Assembly: GCF_030719295.1 (NCBI RefSeq)
Contig: NZ_CP120997.1
Coordinates: forward strand, 1,550,001-1,614,000
Direction of reading: 5' to 3'
DNA: 64,000 nt
Source: Streptomyces sp. Mut1
GTDB lineage: Bacteria > Actinomycetota > Actinomycetes > Streptomycetales > Streptomycetaceae
The first letter of the stretch is position 1. The number at the start of each line of letters is the position of its first letter. Positions 23,915 through 32,520 of this stretch are shown piece by piece. The translations under genes were made by a program, and so were the position numbers. Below the pieces are notes generated by a model. It did not search any database and was not told the DNA's origin. It saw only the letters and a program-made list of their open reading frames with translations.

Positions 23915-23926
23915 GGAAGCGCTTCC
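23915..23926. promoter_or_regulatory. GGAAGCGCTTCC palindrome
   Basis: Perfect 12-bp palindrome 120 bases upstream of the small Tudor-like gene and 34 bases past the PhoX stop (both minus strand). Resembles LacI-family operators; no regulator nearby. Confidence 0.35.
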
Positions 23927-23959
23927 GCCCAAGCCCCGCCGGGCCACAGCCCCCTGCCG

Positions 23960-25435
23960 TCAGTGGTTCGGCTGCCGCTTCCACGGACCGGTGATGGCGA
24001 CCATGATTCCCGGCGTCTGGATGTTGGCGTACAGCGTTTTGCCGTCCGGCGAGAACGTGACACCGGTGAATTCGCTGTACTCCGGCTCCGCCTCGGTGCC
24101 CAGGTTCAGCTCGTTGCGCGCGATCGGGTAGGTGCGGCCGCTCTCGGTCGCCCCGAAGAGGTGCTGGATGCCCTCGCCGTCCTCGGCGATGACCAGGCCC
24201 CCGTAGGGCGAGACGGTGATGTTGTCCGGGCCGTCGAAGGCGCCGTCCTCGGAGGGGTCGGCGTTGACGCCGAGGAGCACCTTGAGGGTCAGCGTGCGGC
24301 GCTTCGGGTCGTAGAACCAGACCTGGCCGTCGTGCTGGACGGGGCTCTCGTCCCGGGCGAACGAGGAGACGATGTACGCGCCGCCGTCGCCCCACCACAT
24401 GCCTTCCAGCTTGCGGGCGCGGGTGATCTCCTGGTCACCGAACTGCTTGCGCACGGGCACGGTCCCGGCATCGCGGTCGGGCACGTCGACCCAGTCCACG
24501 CCGTACACGGTGCCGATCTTCGTGGCCCGGGAGAGGTCGTCGACGAATGCGCCGCTCCGGTCGAAGCACTTGGTGGCCTGGAGCACCCCGGCGTCGTCGG
24601 CGAGGGTGCGCAGCTTGCCGCGGCCGTGCCGGAAGCCGTGCGGCGGGACCCAGCGGTAGAGCAGCCCGTTGGGGCCCGCAGCGTCCTCGGTGAGGTAGGC
24701 GTGGCCCTGCTTGGGGTCGATGACGACCGCCTCGTGCGCGTACCGGCCGAAGGCCTTGACGGGGCGCGGGGAGCGGTTGGCGCGCCTGTCGGACGGGTCG
24801 ACCTCGAAGACGTAGCCGTGGTCCTTGAGCAGGCCGTTGGTGCCGGCCCTGTCCTCGGTCTCCTCGCAGGTGAGCCAGGTGCCCCACGGGGTGGTGCCGC
24901 CGGCGCAGTTGGTGGAGGTGCCGGCGATGCCGACCCACTCGGCGGTGCGGCCGTCGCGGCGGGTCTCCACGACGGTGCAGCCGCCAGCCGCGACCGGGTC
25001 GTAGACGAGGCCGTCGGTGAGCGGAACCGGGTGTTCCCAGTCGGCGCGGGTGCCGCTCAGCTCGTGGTTGTTCACCAGCAGCGTCACACCGCGCGCGCCC
25101 TCGAAGGCGGCCGTGCCGTCGTGGTTGGAGGGGGTGTACTCACCGCTCTCCAGCCGGGTGACACCACAGTGCGTGATGATCCTGTACGAGAAGCCGGCGG
25201 GCAGCGCGAGTATGCCCTTCGGGTCGGGGCGCAGCGCGCCGTACCCGGGTTCGCGCCCGTGCCCGTGGCCGTCGTGGCCGTGGCCGCCGTGGCCGTGGCC
25301 GTCGTGGCCGTGGCCGGTGTCCCCGGCGGCGAGGGCGCCGGGCGCGGTGGCCAGCGCGGCGACGGTTCCGGTGAGGGCGATGCCGGCACCCGTGAGGGCG
25401 GACTGCCTGGTGAATTGCCTGCGCGTGAAGGCCAT
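23960..25435 (-). CDS. Secreted PhoX-type alkaline phosphatase (DUF839)
   Basis: 491 aa. Tat signal with twin arginines (MAFTRRQFTRQSALTG), cleaved near ALAA. A His/Gly-rich stretch, GHGHDGHGHG given twice, follows immediately, then the PhoX/DUF839 propeller: VTLLVNNHELSGTR, TCEETEDRAGTNG, FGRYAHEAVVID, FDGPDNITVSP. PhoX enzymes are Ca2+/Fe-dependent phosphomonoesterases induced by phosphate starvation and folded before Tat export. ATG 25435 has AGGAG 7 bases upstream. The His-rich insert is unusual and could bind Zn, Ni or Fe. Confidence 0.9.
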   Translation of the reverse strand: MAFTRRQFTRQSALTGAGIALTGTVAALATAPGALAAGDTGHGHDGHGHGGHGHDGHGHGREPGYGALRPDPKGILALPAGFSYRIITHCGVTRLESGEYTPSNHDGTAAFEGARGVTLLVNNHELSGTRADWEHPVPLTDGLVYDPVAAGGCTVVETRRDGRTAEWVGIAGTSTNCAGGTTPWGTWLTCEETEDRAGTNGLLKDHGYVFEVDPSDRRANRSPRPVKAFGRYAHEAVVIDPKQGHAYLTEDAAGPNGLLYRWVPPHGFRHGRGKLRTLADDAGVLQATKCFDRSGAFVDDLSRATKIGTVYGVDWVDVPDRDAGTVPVRKQFGDQEITRARKLEGMWWGDGGAYIVSSFARDESPVQHDGQVWFYDPKRRTLTLKVLLGVNADPSEDGAFDGPDNITVSPYGGLVIAEDGEGIQHLFGATESGRTYPIARNELNLGTEAEPEYSEFTGVTFSPDGKTLYANIQTPGIMVAITGPWKRQPNH

Positions 25436-25614
25436 CAGGTACTCCTGGTGCTGCGGGGGCGTGTTGCTGACAGGCCCACCGTTGCGGCCATGCCCCAACA
25501 CCAGTTGAACCGGTGGCGACGTCGGGGTGGCCCTTTCGGGGAGCATCGACAGCGGGAGGGCGGCCCGTACCCGGCCGCCCTCCCGTCACGCCTCCCGGCC
25601 CCTCACCGGCCGGT

Positions 25615-27096
25615 TCAGTCGGCCGAGCCGCCCCGCGAGCGCGCCTTGAACGCGGCCTTACGGGCGTCCTTGGCCTGCTTCTTGTCGCTGTGCAGCCGCC
25701 CCATCGCCTCCAGCACGTCCGCCGTCGCCGGGTGGTCGACCCGCCAGGCCTCCTCGAAGAAGCCGCTGTGCTGGCCGGACAGGCCCTCGACCAGGCCCTG
25801 GAGTTCGTCCAGGTCGCCGTCCGCCTCCAGCTGGGCGGCGATCGTGTCGATGGCGAGCCAGAAGATCATCGTCTCGGAGGGCGCGGGGACGTCGGCCGCG
25901 CCGCGTTCCGCGAGCCAGACCCGGGCCAGTCCGCCGAGTTCCGGGTCGCCGAGCACCGCGCGTACGGCGGGTTCCGCCTCGGCGCCGACCAGGGCGAGCG
26001 CCTGCTGGCAGTGCAGCCGGCGCAGCGGGGCCAGGGCGTCCGTGCCCCGTGCGGCGTCCAGGAGTTCGGCGGCGGCGCCGTCGGAGCCGCGCCGGGTGAG
26101 CCACAGCTGGATCTCGGCGCGGGCGGCCGCCTCCGGGTAGTAGGCGATGCCGCCGAGGAGCGCGTCGGCGCCCTTGTCCGCGAGATCCCCGACCGCCGGG
26201 GCCTCCACCCCGGCCTCCAGCATGCGGGCGCGGATGCCGTAGATGCCCAGCGGTGTTAGCCTCACCATCCCGTACCGGGTGACGTCCTCGTCGTCGGCGG
26301 GGGACTCGGCCTCCTCGCCCTCCTCCACGAGCAACGCCTCGTCCACCGGGTGGTATTCGACGATGCCGATGGGTTCGAGGACCCGGAACTGGTCGTCCAG
26401 GCGCATCATCGCGTCCGAGACCTGCTCCAGGATGTCGTCGGTGGGCTCGCCCATGTCGTCGGGGACGATCATCGAGGCGGCGAGCGCGGGCAGCGGCACG
26501 GGCGGACCGTCCGGCCCCTCGCCGACCGTGAGCAGGTAGAGGTTGCCGAGGACCCCGTCGAGGAAGTCCGCCTCGGTCTCCGGGTCCCAGTCCAGGGCGT
26601 CGAAGTCGATCGAACCGTCCTCGCCGACGAGGTCCGCGAAGTCCTCGAAGACGGGCGCGGTGGCGTCGGCGTGCGCGGCCTCCAGGCCGTCGAGCCAGAT
26701 CGCCAGGACGTCGGCCGGTGAACCGCCGGTCAGCAGCGCGAGGTTCTCGCCCGCGGTGGCGGTCCCCCACACGTCCTCACCCTCGGCGTCCTCGTCCGGG
26801 TCGTCCCCTTCCACGGCGGGGTCCTCGATCTCGACGAGCCCGGTGTCGACGGCGAGCCTCCACGCCTCGCTGGCGTCCGCCATGCCGTCGTCGTCGGGCG
26901 TGAGGCCGAGGTGCTCGGCGGCTGCGGACAGTTGTACGTCGGCGAGTTCGCCGCCGGCACCGACCTTGGTGTCCGGGCCGGCCCAGCGGGCGATCCGTGC
27001 GGCACGGGCGAGCAGCGGCGAGGCAAGCGCGTCCCGTGCCAGCTCCGCCTCGGTGAGCAGCGGGGCCGGTGGCATGGTCGGGCGCTCTGCGGACAT
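25615..27096 (-). CDS. Conserved hypothetical acidic protein
   Basis: 493 aa, no signal or membrane segment, very acidic middle region (EGDDPDEDAEGEDVW, EEGEEAESPADDED). It resembles a family of long Streptomyces hypotheticals with a helix-rich N-terminus (LLTEAELARDALASPLLARAARIARW), a winged-helix-like segment near YGMVRLTPLGIYGIRARML, and a C-terminal HEAT-like alpha repeat region. It ends in a basic tail (KKQAKDARKAAFKARSRG). I cannot assign a function. ATG 27096 has GAGGAGA 9 bases upstream. Divergently transcribed from the dapA paralogue across 302 bp. Confidence 0.8.
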   Translation of the reverse strand: MSAERPTMPPAPLLTEAELARDALASPLLARAARIARWAGPDTKVGAGGELADVQLSAAAEHLGLTPDDDGMADASEAWRLAVDTGLVEIEDPAVEGDDPDEDAEGEDVWGTATAGENLALLTGGSPADVLAIWLDGLEAAHADATAPVFEDFADLVGEDGSIDFDALDWDPETEADFLDGVLGNLYLLTVGEGPDGPPVPLPALAASMIVPDDMGEPTDDILEQVSDAMMRLDDQFRVLEPIGIVEYHPVDEALLVEEGEEAESPADDEDVTRYGMVRLTPLGIYGIRARMLEAGVEAPAVGDLADKGADALLGGIAYYPEAAARAEIQLWLTRRGSDGAAAELLDAARGTDALAPLRRLHCQQALALVGAEAEPAVRAVLGDPELGGLARVWLAERGAADVPAPSETMIFWLAIDTIAAQLEADGDLDELQGLVEGLSGQHSGFFEEAWRVDHPATADVLEAMGRLHSDKKQAKDARKAAFKARSRGGSAD

Positions 27097-27398
27097 CAGG
27101 GTGTCTCCTCGGAACATGGGGGGGCGTTGGGAGCGCCGGGATGCGGCACCGGGTGCGTACGGGGCCGGGCGGCTCATGCTGTGTTCCGCGGGGCCGGCCG
27201 CCCGCCCGGAGTTGTCGCACGGCGGGCGGAACGCGCGGGACACCCCCTAAGCGTAGACGCATTTCGCCGCGTGCCGACCGGAATGCGGTGACAGCCGCGG
27301 GAGGGTGCGGGAACACCGTTCACCCTTGAGCATCGCTTCACCTTCACCCGCAGCAGAACTAAGTGGACCTTCACGGTCCGGGGGCCGAGACTGCGGAT
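27097..27398. other. 302-bp divergent intergenic region
   Basis: Contains the leader of the acidic hypothetical (minus) and of the dapA paralogue (plus). A cluster of TTCACC-type words at 27318-27350 is visible but without regular spacing. No gene, hairpin or convincing promoter stands out. Confidence 0.5.
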
Positions 27399-28301
27399 AT
27401 GACGCCTTTCACGCCTGCCACGCCTTCGCGCCCGCGCCCCTTCGGCCGCGCCCTCTGCGCCATGATCACGCCGTTCACCGCCGATGGGGCGCTCGACCCG
27501 GACGCGGCGGCCGCGCACGCCGCCGCACTGGTCGCGGGCGGCTGCGACGGGCTGGTGCTGAGCGGCACCACCGGGGAGTCACCGACCACCTCCGACGCGG
27601 AGAAGGCGACGCTGCTGCGGGTGGTCCGGGAGGCGGTCGGCCCGGATGTGCCGCTGGTCGCGGGCGTCGGCACCTCGGACACCCGGCACACCGTGGAGCT
27701 GTCCCGGCAGGCCGAACGGGCGGGCGCCGACGGACTCCTCGTGGTGACCCCGTACTACAGCAGGCCCCCGCAGGCCGCCGTGGAGGCGCACTTCCGCAGG
27801 GTCGCGGACGCGGCGGGCCTGCCCGTGATGCTGTACGACATCCCGGGCCGCACGGGCACCCGCGTCGAGACCGGAACCATGCTGCGGCTGGCAGAGCACC
27901 CGCGCATCGTGGCGGTGAAGGACTGCTCGCAGGATCTGCTCGGGGCGACGCGGGTGATCGCCGCGGGCGGGCTCGCGTACTACTCGGGCTGCGAGGAGCT
28001 GAATCTGCCGCTGTACGCGGTGGGCGGCGCGGGCTACGTCAGCACGGTCGCCAATGTGGTGCCCGGCCGGATGCGGGCCGTGCTGGACGCCTTCGACGCC
28101 GGGGACACGGCCGGGGCCGCCCGGCTCAACGGCCGGCTGGCTCCGCTCACCGCGCTGATGATGGCGTCCGGACTGCCGGGCACGGTCACGGCGAAGGCGC
28201 TGCTGGCCGCGGGCCCGGTCCGCGAACCGCTGCAGCCCGCCGGGCGCGAGGCGTCCGACGGGCTGCGCGAGGCGTACGGGGAACTCCTCGCCGCCGCCTA
28301 G
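27399..28301 (+). CDS. dapA: 4-hydroxy-tetrahydrodipicolinate synthase (DapA paralogue)
   Basis: 300 aa, condenses aspartate semialdehyde and pyruvate in lysine/diaminopimelate synthesis. It has the true DapA loop T57-TGES, catalytic YY (119-120), Y136 with R141 (YDIPGRTG) and Schiff-base K164 (VAVKDCSQD), unlike the two sugar-acid relatives elsewhere in this window. Its position tail-to-tail with dapD, 4-bp overlap, supports the lysine-pathway role. ATG 27399 is chosen; its ribosome site is weak, and a GTG at 27363 is an alternative. Most Streptomyces carry another dapA by dapB, so this may be a second copy. Confidence 0.87.
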   Translation: MTPFTPATPSRPRPFGRALCAMITPFTADGALDPDAAAAHAAALVAGGCDGLVLSGTTGESPTTSDAEKATLLRVVREAVGPDVPLVAGVGTSDTRHTVELSRQAERAGADGLLVVTPYYSRPPQAAVEAHFRRVADAAGLPVMLYDIPGRTGTRVETGTMLRLAEHPRIVAVKDCSQDLLGATRVIAAGGLAYYSGCEELNLPLYAVGGAGYVSTVANVVPGRMRAVLDAFDAGDTAGAARLNGRLAPLTALMMASGLPGTVTAKALLAAGPVREPLQPAGREASDGLREAYGELLAAA

Positions 28302-29287
28302 TTGTGGCTGTGCAGGACGTCGTTGAGGCCGTCCCAGACCGCGTTGTTCGGGCGGGCCTCGACGGTCCCGGTCACCGAGTTGCGGCGGAAGAGGATGTTC
28401 GAGGCTCCGGAGAGTTCGCGGGCCTTGACGACCTGACCGTCCGGCAGGGTGACCCGCGTACCGGCGGTGACGTACAGACCGGCCTCCACGACGCACTCGT
28501 CACCGAGCGCGATGCCGACCCCGGCCTCCGCGCCGACGAGGCAGCGCTCGCCGATCACGATGCGCTCCTTGCCGCCGCCGGAGAGCGTGCCCATGGTGGA
28601 GGCGCCGCCACCGATGTCCGAACCGTCACCGATGACGACACCGGCCGAGATCCGGCCCTCGACCATGGACGTGCCCAGCGTGCCGGCGTTGAAGTTGACG
28701 AAGCCCTCGTGCATCACGGTCGTACCCGAGGCGAGGTGCGCGCCGAGCCGCACCCGGTCGGCGTCGGCGATCCGTACGCCCTTGGGCGCCACGTAGTCCG
28801 TCATGCGCGGGAACTTGTCGACGGAGGTGACCTGGAGGTGCAGACCGTCGGCGCGGGCGTTGAGCCGCACCTTCTCCAGGTCGTCCACGGCGACCGGGCC
28901 GAGCGAGGTCCAGGCCACGTTGGTGAGGAAGCCGAAGATGCCGTCGAGGTTCTGCCCGTGCGGCCGGACCAGGCGGTGCGAGAGCAGGTGCAGGCGCAGG
29001 TAGACGTCGTGGGCGTCGAGCGGCTTGTCGTCCAGCGAGGCGATGACCGTGCGGACGGCGACGACCTCGACCCCTCGGCGGGCGTCCACGCCGATGGCCT
29101 TCGCGGCACCCTCGCCGAGCAGGTTGACGGCCAGGTCGGGGGTGAGCCGCTCCGTTCCGGCCGGGCCGGGCTCGGCGGAGAGCTCGGGCGCGGGGAACCA
29201 GGTGTCGAGGACGGAACCGTCGCCGGCGATGGTGGCGAGGCCGGCGGCGACCGCGCCGGTGGTACGGGTGGAAGTCGTGTCGGTCAT
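28298..29287 (-). CDS. dapD: Tetrahydrodipicolinate N-succinyltransferase
   Basis: 329 aa. Transfers succinyl from succinyl-CoA to tetrahydrodipicolinate in diaminopimelate synthesis. Actinobacterial DapD type: N-terminal domain, then a left-handed beta-helix of hexapeptide repeats ([55 protein letters not shown]), then a short C-terminal domain. The [14 protein letters not shown] segment is typical of the actinobacterial branch. Start ATG 29287 fits family length. Convergent with the dapA paralogue. Confidence 0.95.
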   Translation of the reverse strand: MTDTTSTRTTGAVAAGLATIAGDGSVLDTWFPAPELSAEPGPAGTERLTPDLAVNLLGEGAAKAIGVDARRGVEVVAVRTVIASLDDKPLDAHDVYLRLHLLSHRLVRPHGQNLDGIFGFLTNVAWTSLGPVAVDDLEKVRLNARADGLHLQVTSVDKFPRMTDYVAPKGVRIADADRVRLGAHLASGTTVMHEGFVNFNAGTLGTSMVEGRISAGVVIGDGSDIGGGASTMGTLSGGGKERIVIGERCLVGAEAGVGIALGDECVVEAGLYVTAGTRVTLPDGQVVKARELSGASNILFRRNSVTGTVEARPNNAVWDGLNDVLHSHN

Positions 29288-29389
29288 GACCAGAAACCTA
29301 ACCGGCCGGGGGCCGCGCGGGCCAACCGGTCTCAGCGTCCGGGCGTCGCGTCGCCGGGCCACCGCCCCCTCCACACGGCCTCCCCGCCA

Positions 29390-29404
29390 GTTCCTTTTGG
29401 GAAC
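29390..29404. promoter_or_regulatory. GTTCC-N5-GGAAC inverted repeat before HxlR gene
   Basis: Perfect 5-bp inverted repeat with 5-base spacer, about 80 bases upstream of the HxlR-peroxiredoxin start and 100 bases upstream of dapD. HxlR proteins usually repress from short palindromes next to their own promoters, so this is the candidate site. Confidence 0.45.
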
Positions 29405-29484
29405 CCACTGTGGCAGCATGCTTTCCGCAGGTCATCGCGGCCGGACGGATGCAAGCGGCCGCTCCGCACGACCGAGGAGTCCTC

Positions 29485-30375
29485 GTGCCCCAGCGCATCA
29501 GCCAGGCCGACGCCGACTGCGCGATCGCCCAGGCGCTCGACGTGGTCGGGGACTGGTGGACCCTGCTGATCGTGCGGGACGCGGCACGCGGGGTGCACCG
29601 CTTCGACGCGCTCCAGCGGGAACTGGGCGTGTCCCGCAAGGTCCTCGCGGAACGGCTGCGGCTGCTGGTCGACGCGGAGGTGCTCACACGGGAGCCGTAC
29701 CAGCAACGGCCGGCGCGGTACGAGTACCGGCTGACCCCGCGCGGCCGCGCCCTGCTGCCGGTACTGATCGCGCTCCAGGACTGGGGCGACACCTGGGTGA
29801 GGGGAGACGGAGAGACCATGGCGACCGCCGAGGAGTCCTCGCGGGAGGCCGCACGGGTGCACGCCCTGCTGGGCACCCGGGTGCCGGAGCTGACCCTGCC
29901 CCGGAACACCGGCGGCCGGCAGGACCCGGTGGCCGCGACCCCGTACACCGTCCTGTACTTCTTCCCCGGGGCCTACGCCCGCCAGGAGTCCTATCCGCCG
30001 GGCTGGGCGGAGATCCCCGGCGCCCGGGGCTGCACGCTCGAATCCTGCACCTACCGCGACCGGCTCGCCGAGTTCACCGCGGCGGGCGCGACCGTGCACG
30101 GCGTCTCGGCCCAGCGCCCGGACGAGCAGCTGGCGTTCGCCGAGGCGGAGGGGCTGCGCTTCCCGCTCCTGTCGGACGCGGACCTGGAGCTGACCGCCGC
30201 GCTGCGCCTGCCGACGTTCCGCGCCGGCGGGGTCAGCAGGCCCAAGCGGCTGACCCTGGTGGTGGACCGCAACCGTACGGTCCGCGAGGTGCTGTACCCG
30301 GTCACGGACATCGAGGACAGCGTGCGGGCGGCCCTGACGACGGTCCGGGGCGCGGGCGTCACGGACACCCCGTGA
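29485..30375 (+). CDS. HxlR-type regulator fused to PrxQ-type peroxiredoxin
   Basis: 296 aa in two domains. Residues 1-~110 are a HxlR/MarR-like winged helix (DCAIAQALDVVGDWWTLLIVRD with C12 at the position of the redox-sensing cysteine of YodB/HypR). Residues ~121-290 are a thioredoxin-fold peroxiredoxin with G-C183-TLES-C188-TYRDRL, the PrxQ/BCP peroxidatic and resolving pair four residues apart. The arrangement suggests a protein that both detects and detoxifies peroxide or electrophiles and controls its own gene. GTG 29485 has GAGGAG 5 bases upstream. Divergent from dapD. Both domains look intact. Confidence 0.9.
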   Translation: MPQRISQADADCAIAQALDVVGDWWTLLIVRDAARGVHRFDALQRELGVSRKVLAERLRLLVDAEVLTREPYQQRPARYEYRLTPRGRALLPVLIALQDWGDTWVRGDGETMATAEESSREAARVHALLGTRVPELTLPRNTGGRQDPVAATPYTVLYFFPGAYARQESYPPGWAEIPGARGCTLESCTYRDRLAEFTAAGATVHGVSAQRPDEQLAFAEAEGLRFPLLSDADLELTAALRLPTFRAGGVSRPKRLTLVVDRNRTVREVLYPVTDIEDSVRAALTTVRGAGVTDTP

Positions 30376-30414
30376 AGGGGGCGGCCCTCCTGGCCCCCTC
30401 TTTCCCAGGTCCGC

Positions 30415-30951
30415 TCAGCGCGCGACCCGGCCCAGCATCTCCCGCGCGTACGCCTCGTCGTACGCGCCTCCGGTGAGCAGCACCTGGAGGCAGATGCCGT
30501 CCATCAGAGCGACCAGGGCCCGCGCGGTGGCCGGGCCGGTGCGCGGCTGGAGCAGGGCGGCGGTGGCGTCGGTCCACTCGGCGGCGACCGGCCGCAGCGC
30601 GGGTCTGCGCAGGGCGGCGAGGTAGAGCTCGTACTCCAGCTCCGCCCGGCCCCGGCCCGCGGCGAAGAACTGGCCGAGCAGGCGGGCGAGTTCGGCCGCG
30701 AGGTCGGCGGCCGGGTCGGCGAGGGCACGGCTCTCGCGCATGACGGCGGCGAAGTTCTCGTTGGACCTGCGCAGCGCGGCGATCAGCAGCTCGTCGAGCG
30801 AGGCGAAGTGGTACGTGGTCGAGCCGAGCGGCACGTCGGCTTCCGCGGCGACCGAGCGGTGGCTGAGCCCGGCGATGCCCCGTTCGCCGACCACCCGGAT
30901 CGCCGCGTCGATGATCCGGCCGCGCCGCTCGGGGTCGTACCGCCGTGCCAT
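30415..30951 (-). CDS. TetR-family regulator
   Basis: 178 aa. N-terminal TetR helix-turn-helix (IIDAAIRVVGERGIAGLSHR, then VPLGSTTYHFASLDELL) and an alpha-helical ligand domain. The start overlaps the stop of the SMR pump gene by one base (TGATG), so regulator and pump are co-translated and it most likely represses that pump in the absence of a cationic drug. Confidence 0.92.
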   Translation of the reverse strand: MARRYDPERRGRIIDAAIRVVGERGIAGLSHRSVAAEADVPLGSTTYHFASLDELLIAALRRSNENFAAVMRESRALADPAADLAAELARLLGQFFAAGRGRAELEYELYLAALRRPALRPVAAEWTDATAALLQPRTGPATARALVALMDGICLQVLLTGGAYDEAYAREMLGRVAR

Positions 30952-31271
30952 CAGTGCGCCCCGCCCAGGTTGAGCACCACCACACCGGCGATGACGAGCA
31001 GGATGCCGGCCGCCTTGACCGGTCCCGCGGACTCCCCCAGGAACACCATGCCGATGAGGGCGACGGCGGCGGTGCCGACACCGGCCCAGATCGCGTAGGC
31101 GGTCCCCACCGACAGCGTCTTGAGCGTCTGGGCGAGCAGCGAGAAGGCCAGCAGATAGCCGGCGACGGTGATCAGCGAGGGCCAGAGCCGGGTGAATCCC
31201 TCGCTGTACTTCATGGCGGTGGTCCCCGCCACCTCGGCGGCGATGGCCGCGGCGAGCAGTCCGTATCCCAT
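30951..31271 (-). CDS. SMR-family multidrug efflux protein (QacE/EmrE type)
   Basis: 106 aa with four membrane helices. MGYGLLAAAIAAEVAGTTAM carries the essential helix-1 glutamate (E13), followed by the SMR signatures YAIWAGVGTA and FLGES. It exports quaternary ammonium compounds or other lipophilic cations in exchange for protons. A single-gene SMR implies a homodimer. TetR gene follows by one-base overlap. A T-GTAC-GAGT-GTAC-G repeat lies at 31273-31286, directly before the start. Confidence 0.94.
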   Translation of the reverse strand: MGYGLLAAAIAAEVAGTTAMKYSEGFTRLWPSLITVAGYLLAFSLLAQTLKTLSVGTAYAIWAGVGTAAVALIGMVFLGESAGPVKAAGILLVIAGVVVLNLGGAH

Positions 31272-31379
31272 GTGTACGAGTGTACGCAACGGCTGCTCGC
31301 GTACGGGCCGGAGTCGGCGGCGGGGCGGGACGCTACCGTGGTTCGTCCAGTACATGATCGACGGACCGACGGAGCAGCA

Positions 31380-32498
31380 GTGGCGCAGGACGCAGGGTGG
31401 GGCGGCGGGGCCTATGGAGGCGCGCCGTACGGGGGACCGTCCGGGGCTCCCGGGTGGGGTGGCTGGGGCGGTGGCTGGATGCCGCCGAAGCCGGGGGTGA
31501 TACCCCTGGGGCCTTTGCGGCTGGGGGACATATTCAGCGGGGCCTTCTCCACGCTGGGCCGCTACGGCAAGCAGCTGATCGCCGTGGGCGCGGCCCTCTA
31601 CGGAGGGGCGCTGCTCGTGGTGGGCGCGGCGGTCGCCATCGCGTACGCGGCCGTCGCGGACCATCTGGACCGGCTGTTCGCGCTGACCGCTGACGAGGAC
31701 CCCGCCGGGCGGGACCTGACTCCGGTGCTCGTGGCCTTCGGTGTGGTCTGGCTGCTGGCGATGCTCTCGATGGTGGTGGCCACGGCCGTGGTCTACGCGG
31801 CGGTGCCGGTGGTCCTCCAGGAAGCGGTGCTGGGCCGGCCGACCACCTTCTCCGCGGTCTGGCGGCGGGCCTGGGCCCGGGTGCCGGCGGTGACCGGCGC
31901 GGTCCTGCTGACCGGGCTGATCACGTTCGTTCCGATGCTGCTCGCCATGGGCGCCCTCATCGCCTGCATCATCGGCGCGGTCACCATGGACAACGGCGGG
32001 GGCTCGGCGGCCCTGGTCGTGGTGGGCGTGATCTGCTTCCTGGCCTGCATCCCGCTGACCGTGTGGATCTGGGTGAAGTACTCCCTGGCCCCTTCGGCCG
32101 CCGTCTTCGAGGACCAGGGGCCGGTCGCCTCGATGCGCCGCTCGGCCACGCTGATGCGCGGCAGCTGGTGGCGGGTCTTCGGGATGACGATGCTGGCGGG
32201 GCTCCTCGCGGGTGTCGTGAGTTACGTGATCCAGCTGCCGTTCACCTTCCTCGGCATGTTCAGCGGCATGCTGGGTTCCGCCAACCTGAGCGACGACCCG
32301 AATCCGACGGCGGTCATCGCCGCGATGAGCGGGTACCTGGTGCTCGTCGCGCTCGGCCAGCTCGTGAGCCAGCTCGTCGTGGCGGTGTTCCCGCCGCTGG
32401 TGACGGGGCTGCTCTACGTCGACCGCCGCATCCGCACCGAGAACCTCGCCCCGGTGCTCGCCGAGGCCGCCGCCGTACCGCCGCAGTACACGGCGTAG
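31380..32498 (+). CDS. Six-helix membrane protein with Gly-rich N-terminus
   Basis: 372 aa. Glycine/tryptophan-rich cytoplasmic start (GWGGGAYGGAPYGG), then PLRLGDIFSGAFSTLGRYGKQL, then about six long helices. This is the pattern of actinobacterial proteins annotated as glycerophosphoryl diester phosphodiesterase membrane-domain proteins, but the catalytic phosphodiesterase domain is absent. SLAPSAAVFEDQGPVASMRRS in the third loop is conserved in that group. Function unknown, perhaps membrane scaffolding. GTG 31380 has GGAG about 6 bases upstream. Convergent with the VOC gene. Confidence 0.85.
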   Translation: MAQDAGWGGGAYGGAPYGGPSGAPGWGGWGGGWMPPKPGVIPLGPLRLGDIFSGAFSTLGRYGKQLIAVGAALYGGALLVVGAAVAIAYAAVADHLDRLFALTADEDPAGRDLTPVLVAFGVVWLLAMLSMVVATAVVYAAVPVVLQEAVLGRPTTFSAVWRRAWARVPAVTGAVLLTGLITFVPMLLAMGALIACIIGAVTMDNGGGSAALVVVGVICFLACIPLTVWIWVKYSLAPSAAVFEDQGPVASMRRSATLMRGSWWRVFGMTMLAGLLAGVVSYVIQLPFTFLGMFSGMLGSANLSDDPNPTAVIAAMSGYLVLVALGQLVSQLVVAVFPPLVTGLLYVDRRIRTENLAPVLAEAAAVPPQYTA

Positions 32499-32520
32499 CG
32501 GCCCCGGCCGGCCTCCCGGC

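Noticed and set aside
25480..25520. GGTTCAACTGG on the minus strand upstream of PhoX, as a PHO box
   Set aside because: Single imperfect unit, so phosphate control cannot be claimed from sequence.
27317..27350. Cluster of TTCACC words resembling a PHO box
   Set aside because: Spacing between repeats is 17 and 7 bases, not the 11-base period of Streptomyces PHO boxes, and the downstream gene is a lysine-pathway enzyme.
30945..31379. Long N-terminal extension of the six-helix membrane protein
   Set aside because: It would run antisense through the SMR gene; GTG 31380 has a ribosome site and matches the Gly-rich start of the family.
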